This document shows positions 1-8,343 of a stretch of 64,000 nt of DNA, piece after piece. The position numbers and the translations under genes were made by a program. The DNA is taken from NCBI GenBank assembly GCA_000620205.1, contig JHVP01000006.1:1-64000 (forward strand). The letters run 5' to 3'. Under the pieces are notes generated by a model. It was not told the DNA's origin, made no database searches, and worked only from the letters and a program-made list of their open reading frames with translations. The stretch's first letter is position 1, and every line of letters starts with the position of its first letter. Source of the stretch: Geodermatophilaceae bacterium URHA0031 (GTDB lineage Bacteria; Actinomycetota; Actinomycetes; Mycobacteriales; Geodermatophilaceae).

Positions 1-294
1 CCGACACACCTCATGCACTGATGGGATGGGGCTACCGCGGTCGGTCTCTCCGGGGGCAGGCTGCGGGCCAAGGACACCGGGGTCGCGGCGGTCTGACTCC
101 CACATTTGCTGACGCCCTCGGGCTGTCTGGAAGGTGACCCGTCGGCTGCTCCGGCCCCGGTGTCTGCGGCACGACCGGTCGGGCGGGGTGACTTCAGAGG
201 AGCTTGTGCGACCAGGCCCACTCAGTGTCCTGTCCGCCGTCCCGGCCGTGCGTGCCGCACCTCTCATCCGCCCTGCAGCAGAAGAGGAACGGCG
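1..294. other. Non-coding flank left of the IS110-type transposase; candidate bridge-RNA region
   Basis: No convincing gene is visible. A short frame ends at a TGA at 94-96 and could be the tail of something that started outside the window, but a stop at 19-21 in the same frame leaves only about 24 codons. The stretch from roughly 97 to 294 is GC-rich and lies directly upstream of the transposase. In IS110-group elements this position encodes the structured bridge RNA that pairs with target and donor DNA; that is family knowledge, and the RNA itself has not been demonstrated here. I could not fix the left boundary of the element. Confidence 0.35.
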
Positions 295-1458
295 ATGTCC
301 AGGTTGGCAGAACGCCACGTCCGCGACCACCTCCGCGACCACCTCGAGCGCCCCGAATGGCCACCCGGTGCGGTGATCGGCGGAGTCGACACCCACAAGC
401 ACATCCACGTCGCGGCGGTCTGCGACCCCCTCGGCCGGGTCCTGGCCAGCGCCACCTTCCCCACCACCACCGCCGGGTTCAAGGCGCTGCTGCGGTTCCT
501 TCGCTCCCACGGGCAGCTGGCCGCGGTCGGCATCGAGGGCACCGGCTGCTGGGGCGGTGGCCTGGCCCGCTGGCTGGCCGCCCGCGACGTGCACGTCGTC
601 GAGGTCGACCGGCCCAACCGCCAAGCCCGCCGCCGACGCGGCAAGTCCGACACCATCGACGCCGAGGAAGCCGCCCGCGCCGTCGTGGCCGGCCGGGCCC
701 GCACCGTGCCTAAGACCGGCACCGGGCCGGTGGAGATGGCCCGCCAGCTCCGGGTGGCCCGCCGCTCGGCGATCAAACAGCGCACCCAGGCCCTGCTGCA
801 GCTCCAGGCCCTGGCCGACACCGCCCCCGACGACCTGCGCGACACCGTCAAGAAGCTGCGCTACGCCCAACTCATCGCCACCGCCGCCCGCTTCCGCCCC
901 GGCGAGCTCACCACCCCGGCCGCGGCAGCCAAGTACGCGATGAGCGCCCTGGCCCGCCGCATCCAGCACCTCGACGCCGAGATCGAGGGCCTCGACGCCC
1001 ACCTCAAGACGATCCTCACCGCCGCCCACCCCGGCCTGCTGGCCGCCCACGGAGTCGGCCCCGACACCGCCGGCGCGCTCCTGGTCGCTGCCGGGGACAA
1101 CCCCGAACGACTGGTCACCGAACAGGCCTTCGCCGCGCTCTGCGGCGCCTCCCCCGTGCAGGCCTCCTCCGGCAACACCCACCGCCACCGACTCAACCGC
1201 GGCGGGGACCGCCAGGCCAACAGCGCGCTCTGGCGGATCGTCCTGGTCCGGATGAAGACCCACCCACCGACCCGGGACTACGTCACCCGCCGCACCGCCG
1301 AAGGCCTCGCGAAGCGCGACATCATGCGCTGCCTCAAGCGCTACGTCGCCCGCGAGATCTACCACCACATCAACCCGACGCCACCCGCGGTCACTCCCCT
1401 GCGACTGGTCTCGCCGATACCGGTGACCGCCGGGGAAACCGCCCTCAGCACCGCTTGA
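295..1458 (+). CDS. IS110-family transposase
   Basis: A 387-residue DEDD recombinase of the IS110 family, which moves a circular element using a guide (bridge) RNA. The N-terminal RuvC-like domain carries the acidic residues at about D32 (VDTHKH), E81 (IEGTG), D119 and D122 (DTIDAEE). The C-terminal Transposase_20 domain carries the HGVGP helix-hairpin-helix motif and a serine-containing segment (ASSGNTHRH, near residue 290). The ATG at 295 is chosen because an AGAGGA ribosome-binding site lies just upstream and homologous sequence begins shortly after; the frame is open back to 106 but that extension has no family-like sequence. The reading frame is intact, so the copy could be active. The sequence just after the stop (TTGACACAAGAGGAGC) may belong to the right end. 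Confidence 0.9.
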   Translation: MSRLAERHVRDHLRDHLERPEWPPGAVIGGVDTHKHIHVAAVCDPLGRVLASATFPTTTAGFKALLRFLRSHGQLAAVGIEGTGCWGGGLARWLAARDVHVVEVDRPNRQARRRRGKSDTIDAEEAARAVVAGRARTVPKTGTGPVEMARQLRVARRSAIKQRTQALLQLQALADTAPDDLRDTVKKLRYAQLIATAARFRPGELTTPAAAAKYAMSALARRIQHLDAEIEGLDAHLKTILTAAHPGLLAAHGVGPDTAGALLVAAGDNPERLVTEQAFAALCGASPVQASSGNTHRHRLNRGGDRQANSALWRIVLVRMKTHPPTRDYVTRRTAEGLAKRDIMRCLKRYVAREIYHHINPTPPAVTPLRLVSPIPVTAGETALSTA

Positions 1459-1535
1459 CACAAGAGGAGCGTCACTTGGGGTTTGCCCGATTCGTGGTGA
1501 CGAGTCCACGCACCTTGATGCGGACCCTGGCCTGC

Positions 1536-2065
1536 ATGGGTACCCGACGAACCGACGACTACCGTGCTCGCCGACGAGAGCGGGAGCGTCAGCGTCGTCA
1601 ACCGCAGCAGTGCGGCGTGGCTCCCCAGGGCCGCGCACGGGTCCAGGAGCCGGTAACCACTCCCGCGAGCGGCAGCACGCGGCGAGCCGCCGCCACGGCC
1701 TGCGGCTGGTGCAGCGGTCCGATCACACCGCGGGCGAGTGGACCGGTCCCGAAGTGGTGCTCGAACACTTGCCGGAAGCGTGCCTGGGAGCAGAAGCGCG
1801 CTGCAGCCTCTGGCGATCCGCAGTTGAAATCGTCGAGCGAGTAGTCACAGTGCCGACCCAGCAGCCTCCCCCGCTCCCCCGCCAGCTCGCCTGGGTGGAT
1901 CTGCTCCGCGTGCTCACCCAGCAGTTGGACAGCAGCGCGGTCTACGACCGGCACCTGTTGGCCATCGCGGTCGCCCCGCAGGACGTCCTCCGCGCCGCCC
2001 AGCGGCGCAGCCGGGCAGCTCATCCGCCCGTTGGCCGATGGCAGTGGCCGCACCGCTCGGGGTGA
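1536..2065 (+). pseudogene. Frameshifted small zinc-finger-like protein
   Basis: Two adjoining frames form one protein. The first (ATG 1536 to about 1820) is Arg-rich and contains a CGWC ... WCSNTCRKRAW pattern, a CxxC plus CxxxC arrangement like short actinobacterial zinc-binding proteins. It then runs out of frame into a stop at 1842-1844. Shifting by one base near 1818-1822 restores a sensible continuation (SAVEIVERVV ... WVDLLRVLTQQLD ... QRR) ending at 2065. A single lost base in the GGCGATCC run would explain it. Function is unknown; the zinc-site reading comes from spacing alone. It abuts the right side of the IS110 gene. A sequencing error is possible, but other broken genes nearby favour real decay. 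Confidence 0.5.
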
Positions 2066-2204
2066 CAACGGGGTGACATCTCAGCAGTCCGCCCCCCGGG
2101 AGCGCCCAAAGCAATGTCACCCCAACGCCGCTGGCAGCAATCGAACGACACCAGCGCCTCTTACGCGATGACCGGCTCCACCCGTCGTCGTCTGAGGAGA
2201 TGCC

Positions 2205-2399
2205 ATGACCGTTCGTCTGCTGACCACCGAGGAGGTCGCCGGCCGCTTCCGCACCAGCCCGGCCACCGTCCGCTACTGGCGTCACGTCGGCATCGGCCCC
2301 ACCGGCATCAAGGTCGGCCGTCGGGTGCTCTACGACGAGGCGGAGTGCGACCGGTGGTGGGAGACCAAGGTCGCGGCGTCGATGCATGGCACCCGCTGA
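2205..2399 (+). CDS. Helix-turn-helix excisionase-like protein
   Basis: A 64-residue protein with a single MerR/excisionase-type helix-turn-helix: LLTTEEVAGRF (first helices), SPATVRYWRH (recognition helix) and a GIKVGRRVLYDEAECDRWW wing. Such proteins act as recombination directionality factors or small DNA-binding regulators of integrated elements. A GAGGAG ribosome-binding site sits six bases upstream of the ATG. It lies in the same island as the tyrosine integrase about 4.5 kb away, so a role as its excisionase is plausible, but the two are now separated by insertion sequences. No frameshift is visible. Confidence 0.75.
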   Translation: MTVRLLTTEEVAGRFRTSPATVRYWRHVGIGPTGIKVGRRVLYDEAECDRWWETKVAASMHGTR

Positions 2400-2574
2400 G
2401 CCGATCGAGCCGGCACCGGACCACTACTGCCTGCGGAAGGCACTGTCAGCTGGGCTGCCATAGCTCGACCCGGCGGTCCTCCGAATCGGTGACCCAACCG
2501 AATCGACCGACACCGTCCAGGTCCTGGTCTCCTCGGCCACAACTGCGCCGCCAGCAACGTCTGTCCCTAAGGGC

Positions 2575-3936
2575 GCCAGGGCCGCGTCAAAGTCGTGCAT
2601 TGGGCCTTCGGCCTGCGCGGTTGTCCAGGTTCATGCCGTGCGGAGTGCGTCGGTGATCGTGGTGGGGCTCCAGGCTGCTTGGCGTTGAGCGGCGGCGATG
2701 TTGGAGTGTCCGGCCAGGCGGGCGATGTTGGTGGCGGTGTTGCGTAGCGCGGCCATGAGTTGGGGTCCAGCGCCGAGCCGGATGCGGGAGGCGTCTTCAC
2801 GCTGGGTGACGTCACGGACGTGATGGACGCTGTTCTCGATGGCCCAGTGACCCTGCAGCCAGGCGGCCAGCAGTCGGGCGTCGGCGGCGCGGTAGTCCAG
2901 GGAGGTGACCGCGTAGACGATCTCGACCGACGGTTTGCCGGCGCCGACGCGCCGCCGGCGGACGACCTTGATCGCCCGGCGGGCGTGCGGAAACAGATGC
3001 TGGATGTCGGTGCCGTCCAGACCGATCACCTTGACCGAGCGAGACTCGGTGCGGCCGTGGCCTCGTCCGCGACGCCGGGTTGCCGGGCGCCTGGCCCCAC
3101 GGCAGCCGTCGCAGCGCCCGGCGCAGCAGCGGCCGGTTGCTCTTGACCGTGAACAAATAGTGTCCGCTGCGCACGGCCAAAAGCTTGGTGTGGACCCCGC
3201 TGGCAGTGCAGCGCATCGGCGGTGACCAGCACGTCGGTCAGGCTCGGCAGGGTGGCCAGAGCGGCTGTGAACGCGGCGATCTCGTCCCCGGCCACGACCG
3301 CGGCCTGGGTGAGGACCAACCGGTGGGCGTGGTCGAAGACGCACACCAGCTTGGCCCGCTGACCGTCGGCGTCCCTCGATCCGCGCAGCGTCTTGCCGTC
3401 CACGGCCAGTACCGTTCGGCGCTCGGCCGCCGGCGTCCTCGCCGGCCGCTGAGCACGGGCGCGCGCCTGCCCGCCGGTCACCCAGACAGTCAGTGCCGCC
3501 TCCACCAAGGTGATGTCGACCGCGGCCGGGACCCGACGGAACGTCGCCGCCGACGGCGCTGGGCCACACACGCCCAGCGCCTGCGGGGCGGACGCGGCCC
3601 ACTGCGCGATGGCGACCCATGAGGACGCACCGGCCATCACCGCCTGCAGCGCGAGCAGCAGCACCGACTGCAGGCCGTGACGGCGACCCCGACGCCGACG
3701 CGGGTCCGGGATCGTCGCCAGCGCCTGGACCAGACGGATCGAGTCGCCGGCCGACAGCGGCCCCAGGGCGGTCTGCGAGGCCGGCAGCAGTGCAGACAGA
3801 AGGGATGCAGACGCGGGCATGGGTCATCTCGCTGGTGGTCGACGGCGTAGAGAACCTCAGACCACCACACGGCCCATGCCCGCCCTCATTCGCCCAGCTC
3901 AGACCGCCAACTGAACGACTTTGACGCGGCCCTGGC
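2575..3936 (-). mobile_element. ISAs1-family insertion sequence with perfect 22-bp terminal inverted repeats
   Basis: The ends at 2575-2596 and 3915-3936 are exact reverse complements over 22 bases (core CAGGGCCGCGTCAAAGTCGT). The 1362-bp length is normal for ISAs1. The single transposase gene on the minus strand is broken by two frameshifts, so the copy is probably immobile alone but could still be moved in trans. I see no convincing target-site duplication: the bases outside the two ends differ. Confidence 0.85.
2631..3820 (-). pseudogene. ISAs1-family transposase, two frameshifts
   Basis: Read on the minus strand, the protein starts at ATG 3820 and follows the ISAs1 DDE transposase pattern: an N-terminal region with IPDPRRRRGRRH, then AVDGKTLRGSRD (first catalytic Asp) and LVTADALHCQ (second Asp region). 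Near 3200 the frame is lost; the next segment (HTKLLAVRSGHYLFTVKSNRP) lies in another frame. Near 3065 a second shift moves the rest (VIGLDGTDIQHLF ... GHWAIENSVHHVRDVT ... NIARLAG) into a third frame ending at 2631. GHWAIEN..H..RDV is the conserved block holding the catalytic Glu. The total, about 396 codons, is close to family length, so only the frame has been damaged. Confidence 0.85.
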
Positions 3937-3983
3937 CCGCTAGCGATCTACTCACAGCCTCTTCGAGTCGATACTCTGGTCAG

Positions 3984-5248
3984 ATGCCGTCCCAGCGGCC
4001 ATACTCTCGCCGACGTGCCGTAACTGTGACTGGCGCAGTCGCGCTGACTATGATTGCGCTGGCTCCCATCTACCTCGTGTGGTTGTCCATAGCGGGAACC
4101 GGAAGAGATAACCCACCTGGCACATCTCTCGGCTGGAAGGTTGAGCAATTGCGCGGGCCGTACTCTGGCCTCGCTCGCGAGGCCGTCAACGTTCTTCAGC
4201 GTCCCGTCGCATCAGATTCCCTTTTTTGCATGATATTGCACGTGCAAGACATCAAGCCCAGTGATTCGCTGCTCTCGACCGTCGTGTTCGTGAGCCCCGG
4301 TCGATCCATGCAGGAAGCAATACAAGCCAAGGTAGCCAGTGGGGCATACTCCATCAGTGACGCATTTGAACTCAACTTCGGCAACAACCTAGGTGCAAGC
4401 GACGTTTCGCTACAAATCCCCGTGCAAGACATGCTTAGGGATTCTGCCCAATACGACCAGTGCTCTGGATACGCGGTTGGGAGAACATGGAGCGGGCGCG
4501 CAGATCTCCCAATATTGGGTCAGCCTCGACGCTACCCAGCTGACGATTATGAGCTCCTAACGAGCGTTGAGATACACAGTCCAGAAGACAGTCCGCAGAG
4601 CCTGGAAGATTGCTGCCCTTTAGACCTTCGAGTCGGATCGCTCAACGAGGACTTGCGGGTTGAACTGTCGAGGTCTCCGGAGGACTCCTTCCTCCCCCTG
4701 TGGATGCGCGTGCAAAGAACAACGCGAATCGAGATGTACAGCTATGTATTGGCATTCATCCCCGCAGGTCTAATGGCACTTTTGGTCGCACAGTTGATAC
4801 GCGCCACTGGAGTAAGTGGCGGCCTACGTCTGCATGAAGTAACGTTCGGCGTTTCCGCCATCACGCTTTCGATTCTCCCCTCAGGCAGGTGCTCGTTCCG
4901 AGTGCAATACGCAGCCTAACTGCTATAGACGTGATCTTTGGGTTCGAGGTCGTCATGCTTTTCCTGGTCGTTCTGTGGTGCACCGTCCTACTTCGAGACC
5001 CCGGCGGGCTCTCTTCGGCTAGCCCTACGTCGACCGCTGGTGTTGTTCATCCAGATGGGGCTTCGGACATCCCCTCTACGGGCGTCTCCGGTGACGTTGG
5101 ACGTTACGGCGACAACGGCAGCCCCGCGAGCCGCCCCTTGGCGAGAAGATTGCCCGCACCTCGCCGAGCCGCTCGAAAAGCGAAACCAAAAATTGCGGGC
5201 AGCCGCGCTCGTCGTTCTGGACCGAGGGGGGGTATGCCTCGTTCCTAA
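3984..5248 (+). pseudogene. DUF4436-like membrane protein, frameshifted, low-GC
   Basis: The first frame from ATG 3984 gives a short basic N-terminus, a transmembrane segment (about residues 12-37), a long extracytoplasmic region with many Asp/Glu/Ser, and a second membrane segment (YVLAFIPAGLMALLVAQLI). It stops at 4917-4919. The C-terminal membrane part continues in another frame from about 4880 (LRQVLVPSAI ... TAIDVIFGFEVVMLF). One base missing in the CCCCTC run near 4877 would join them into the ILPLRQVLVP pattern I associate with DUF4436 proteins. The tail after about 4995 has no recognisable content. GC is clearly lower than in all neighbours, suggesting foreign origin. Function of the family is unknown. 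Confidence 0.6.
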
Positions 5249-5390
5249 GACTGCCACGGAAACCTCAGAAGAAATACCACGAGCCGTCGGGGTGGGCTCT
5301 CTGGTTCCACCGCTGACCCTGGAGCCGGCGCCGGGAACTACGGAATGGGACGCGTGGCTCCGTGTTCGGTGTGGCGGCGACTCCAGCTTA
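5249..5390. other. Intergenic stretch before the IS5-family element
   Basis: No gene, repeat or RNA could be recognised between the degraded membrane gene and the left terminal repeat of the next insertion sequence. Short frames run through it but look non-coding. Confidence 0.4.
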
Positions 5391-5470
5391 GACAGTGAGC
5401 CTTTCCCGGTAGCGGTTGATCGGCCGGTCAGGGGCGACACGCCGAGGGCCGGGAGATGACCGCAACGAGG

Positions 5471-5527
5471 GCAGGACCTCGGTAGGAGAGACGTCTTCTC
5501 ACGGATGTCTGCCCACCGAGGTCCTGC
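5471..5527 (+). promoter_or_regulatory. Leader hairpin abutting the IS5-type transposase start
   Basis: The 13-base arm GCAGGACCTCGGT (5471-5483) is perfectly repeated in reverse complement at 5515-5527, ending on the base before the ATG at 5528. The loop holds a possible ribosome-binding site (AGGAGA, 5484-5489). Folding of a read-through transcript would bury the start region, a common way for insertion sequences to prevent activation by outside promoters. The structure is seen; the role is inferred. Confidence 0.6.
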
Positions 5528-6379
5528 ATGTCTGATCCTGTCACCTACACCGCTGTCCTCCCGGTCCCCGAGGAGACCGTGCAGTTCGTGTCGGCGCTGC
5601 TGGCCACCGAACGGCGCCGCCGCGCTACCCGCTCCAATCGGCGGGCGCTGGGCTGCTATCGCCAGGCCGTGCTGGTCTTGCGTTGGTTTCTCGACGGCAC
5701 CCGGCTGGCTCAGTTGGCCGCGGACAACCGGATCGGCCGCTCCACTGCCTACCGTTACCTGCACGAAGCCATCGACGTGCTCGCCGCAGCCGCGCCCGGG
5801 CTACGCGGAGCACTGCTGGCCGCCCGCGCCGCGGGCCATCCGCACGTGACGGTGGACGGCACGCTGATCCGCACCGACCGCTGCCAGGTCGCCGGACCAA
5901 CCCCCCGCACCGACCGGCCCGCGCGCCGGGTAGATCTGTGGTGGTCGGGCAAACACGCCGCCCACGGCGGCAACGTGCAGGTCATCGCCGCTCCCGACGG
6001 CTGGCCGATCTGGACCTCGAGCGTGCGGCCCGGCCGCGAGCACGACACCACCGCACTGCGCGCCCACACCGAGGCGCTGCCGCTGCTGGCCGAGTGGACC
6101 GACGACACGCACGCCGTGCTGGCCGACCTGGGCTACGACGGCGAACGTGCCGCGCTGACCACCCCGATCAAGACCACCGCCGGGCGCCGGCTGACCGACG
6201 ATGAGCGCACCATCAACCTGCTGCACGCGGCCACCCGCGGCCCGGCCGAACGCGGCAACTCGCTGCTCAAGACCACCTTCAAGGCGCTGCGCCGGGTCAG
6301 CCTGTGCCCCTGGCGCATCGGCGCGATCACCTCCGCCACCCTCGTCCTGCTCCACCACGCACACGACCGCACCACATGA
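5528..6379 (+). CDS. IS5-family transposase (DDE_Tnp_4 type)
   Basis: A 283-residue intact DDE transposase. An N-terminal helix-turn-helix (GTRLAQLAADNRIGRSTAYRYL, split by a short turn) precedes the catalytic core. Catalytic acids are likely D in VTVDGTLI (near residue 110), D in VLADLGYDG (near 200) and E in RGPAERGNS (near 240). The pattern matches transposases that arose with HARBI1/IS5-type helix-turn-helix plus DDE_Tnp_4. It lies within the two 25-bp terminal repeats with nothing else in the element. The ATG at 5528 is in frame with all domains; a hairpin ends immediately before it. An overlapping out-of-frame ATG at 5505 could act as a decoy start. Confidence 0.9.
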   Translation: MSDPVTYTAVLPVPEETVQFVSALLATERRRRATRSNRRALGCYRQAVLVLRWFLDGTRLAQLAADNRIGRSTAYRYLHEAIDVLAAAAPGLRGALLAARAAGHPHVTVDGTLIRTDRCQVAGPTPRTDRPARRVDLWWSGKHAAHGGNVQVIAAPDGWPIWTSSVRPGREHDTTALRAHTEALPLLAEWTDDTHAVLADLGYDGERAALTTPIKTTAGRRLTDDERTINLLHAATRGPAERGNSLLKTTFKALRRVSLCPWRIGAITSATLVLLHHAHDRTT

Positions 6380-6418
6380 TCAACGGGCCAGCGGCGCCGT
6401 TACCGGGAAAGGCTCATT

Positions 6419-6445
6419 GTCCGGAGATCGTCCGGAGATTGTCCC
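6419..6445. repeat. Short 11-bp direct repeat just outside the IS5-type element
   Basis: GTCCGGAGATC at 6419 is followed immediately by GTCCGGAGATT and then GTCC, giving two and a half copies of an 11-bp unit. The first copy overlaps the last bases of the insertion sequence. Short direct repeats near an integrase can be arm-type binding sites, but nothing here proves that. Confidence 0.4.
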
Positions 6446-6565
6446 AGCACCATGAGCGCCGCGGACCCGGAGGGCAGGGTGCTCTGGCGTCGAGCGGGAT
6501 GAGTCCGTCGGCGTGGGAGGTGGCATCCGAAGCCACTGACGCCTGCTCCACCACCGCCGGGGACG

Positions 6566-6727
6566 TCACCCGGGGAAGACCCACGGCGCGCTCCCGAACG
6601 GGGCGCCCGTGCGCTTCCCGCACCGCCGGCAGATCTTGTCGTCCGGACCTGAGGGCCGCTCGCCGTCCGGGTGTCGCTGGACGTAGGAGTGGAGCCCAAA
6701 CCGGCATCGCAGTGGCTTCCGAGTCAC
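6566..6727 (-). CDS. Small CxxC protein of unknown function
   Basis: A 53-residue protein from GTG 6727, beginning VTRKPLRCRFGLHSYVQRHPD and containing CRRCGK (CxxC) near residue 30. I recognise the CR-G-H-(S/R)-RHP ... CRRCGK pattern from small hypothetical proteins of actinobacteria; it may bind zinc. The frame is open back to an ATG at 6802, but the extra 25 residues look non-coding. It lies between the IS5-type element and the integrase, reading the same way as the integrase. It could also be a leftover piece of a larger gene. Confidence 0.45.
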   Translation of the reverse strand: MTRKPLRCRFGLHSYVQRHPDGERPSGPDDKICRRCGKRTGAPFGSAPWVFPG

Positions 6728-6925
6728 GCGCCGACGCTGGGAGTCGCCGATCCCGCCGAGAAGGGAAGCACGACCCAACGCGCCAGGACCTTCTCCCCTC
6801 AATCGCCCTGAGTGGGCCGCTTAGGGTGCCCCCTGACCTGCCCGACCTGAGGCAGCGGGGCGAACGTTGGAGGTCGGTACTCGTCAGCCTCGATCGGGTC
6901 GCCTGCCCACCGGTAGGCGAGCCGA

Positions 6926-8167
6926 TCATCGGCCGAGCACGCGGGCGGCCTCGGCGCTGACCACCTGGCGGCCGAAGTAGACGTCCAGGGTCATCGAGGG
7001 GTTGGCGTGGCCGAGCTGGTCGGCCACCTGCCTCGGGGTGAAGCCAGCCTCGTCGAGCCGGGTCGCGACGGTCTTGCGGAAGGTGTGCGACGTGACCCAC
7101 GACCACGGGCCCTCGGTGCAGCGGACCGGACGACCGGCCGACGTCCTGCTCGTCACCGGCTGGAAGCCGGTCCCGTCGCAGGCCTCGCAGTCGAAGGAGT
7201 CCAGCAGCTGACGCAGGTCCCCGGAGACACTGTTCGGGTCGCGCAGCGTGCCGGCGAACGGTGCCGGGAACACCAGCTCGGTGTCCGGCCGATGGGGTGA
7301 CGTAAGCCGACGGCGCACCATGTCTACCGCGAACGCTGGCACCGCGATGATCCGCCAGCCGGCGGCGGTCTTGGTCCGCGGCTGCACGACCATCCCCCGC
7401 TGGGGCACGCGAACCACAGTGCCGTTGACCTCCCAGGTGCCGGCGTCCAGGTCCACCAGCGACCGGCCGCCAGCCGGCCCGGCGTTCACCGCCAGCGCCT
7501 CGCCGATCCGGGCGCCAGTGGCGAGCATCCAATCGACGACGTCGGCGAGGTCGAGCTCGGCGGCGCGCGGGCTGGAATGGAACAGCTCGACCAGCCGCCC
7601 GGTCTCCGCCACGGTGAGTGCGCGTGGCGCCTTCCGCGCACTGGAGTTGAGCCGGGTGGCTGCGTCGCGCACCGGGTTGGCCATCACGGCGCCGGCAGCG
7701 ATGGCCATGGCGAACATCCCGGACAGGCACGCCCGAGCCGTCTTGGCCGCACCGGGGCCACTGGTCGAGGCGATCGTGGCCAGCGCCCGGCTGACGGTGC
7801 CGGGCGTCACCTCGCGCAGGTACAGCCGCCCCAGGGTCGGGATGACCTGGGCGCGCACGGTCGATCGGTAGGTCCGTTCGGTGCCGGTCGACCAGCCGTG
7901 GTCCGCGGCCAGCCAAGCGTCCGCCAACGCCGACACCCGGGTGCCGGCGGTCAGTGCGCCGGTCCCACCGGGCGCGCGGCGGACGGTCAGCTCCGTCTTC
8001 AACGCCCGCTCGGCGGCGGCCCGGGAGGCGGCGGTCTTGGAGACCAGCCGCACCTCGCCGTCCCAGTCGCGGAACTTCACCCGGGCCTTGACCCGGCCGT
8101 TGGGCATGGTCGCGAACAAGATCGTGCCGCTGGTGCCCAGCGGCAGCGGTGGACGGCCCACGGGCAC
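6926..8167 (-). CDS. Tyrosine-type site-specific integrase
   Basis: A 413-residue phage/ICE-type integrase that catalyses integration at the adjoining tRNA-Asn gene. An AP2-like N-terminal arm-binding region (about 1-70) and a SAM-like core-binding domain (about 75-175) precede the catalytic domain. Catalytic residues read as R220 (ATGARIGEAL), K267, H361 and R364 (HTFRKT), H387 (LGHAN) and nucleophile Y397 (DVYFGR). An unusual insert around residues 327-350 contains CEACDGTGF and a further Cys, interrupting the segment before HTFRKT. The gene reads in the same direction as the tRNA and starts 104 bases beyond its 3' end, the typical layout of an integrated element's left attachment end. Confidence 0.92.
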   Translation of the reverse strand: MPVGRPPLPLGTSGTILFATMPNGRVKARVKFRDWDGEVRLVSKTAASRAAAERALKTELTVRRAPGGTGALTAGTRVSALADAWLAADHGWSTGTERTYRSTVRAQVIPTLGRLYLREVTPGTVSRALATIASTSGPGAAKTARACLSGMFAMAIAAGAVMANPVRDAATRLNSSARKAPRALTVAETGRLVELFHSSPRAAELDLADVVDWMLATGARIGEALAVNAGPAGGRSLVDLDAGTWEVNGTVVRVPQRGMVVQPRTKTAAGWRIIAVPAFAVDMVRRRLTSPHRPDTELVFPAPFAGTLRDPNSVSGDLRQLLDSFDCEACDGTGFQPVTSRTSAGRPVRCTEGPWSWVTSHTFRKTVATRLDEAGFTPRQVADQLGHANPSMTLDVYFGRQVVSAEAARVLGR

Positions 8168-8228
8168 CCCCGGCCCTCGATACTGAGTGCCTAAAGAGTG
8201 CCAGGGTGCCCGTACCGTGGGAAGAGAG

Positions 8229-8264
8229 AAGGCCCCGACCGGCGTCTCCGCTGGTCAGGGCCTT
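8229..8264 (-). terminator. Hairpin terminator after tRNA-Asn
   Basis: AAGGCCCCGACC (8229-8240) pairs with GGTCAGGGCCTT (8253-8264), a 12-bp stem with one wobble and a 12-base loop. It follows the tRNA on the minus strand by six bases. There is no long U tract. Confidence 0.65.
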
Positions 8265-8270
8265 GGCTTG

Positions 8271-8343
8271 CTCCCCCGATAGGACTTGAACCTATAACCC
8301 TGCGATTAACAGTCGCATGCTCTGCCAATTGAGCTACGGGGGA
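8271..8343 (-). tRNA. tRNA-Asn (anticodon GTT)
   Basis: Read on the minus strand, the 7-bp acceptor TCCCCCG (8343-8337) pairs with CGGGGGA (8278-8272), with discriminator G at 8271. The D arm (GCTCAATTGGCAGAGC), the anticodon loop CTGTTAA with anticodon GTT, and the T loop TTCAAGT are all present, for 73 nucleotides. CCA is not encoded. It is the likely insertion site of the integrase-bearing island on its 3' side. Confidence 0.97.

Larger units (their letters stand above)
5391..6421 (+). mobile_element. IS5-family insertion sequence with 25-bp terminal inverted repeats
   Basis: The ends at 5391-5415 and 6397-6421 are inverted repeats over 25 bases with two mismatches (common core TGAGCCTTTCCCGGTA). 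The 1031-bp element encloses one intact transposase gene on the plus strand. No clear target-site duplication is visible. The length, single frame and terminal repeats fit an IS5-type element. It sits directly after the low-GC decayed membrane gene. Confidence 0.85.

Noticed and set aside
1598-2068. A minus-strand frame opposite the zinc-finger-like pseudogene
   Set aside because: The plus strand gives a coherent Cys-motif protein once one base is restored; the minus frame has no recognisable features.
3915-3990. Start of the low-GC membrane gene at 3921
   Set aside because: That start lies inside the ISAs1 terminal repeat; the ATG at 3984 just before the basic N-terminus and first membrane segment is more sensible.
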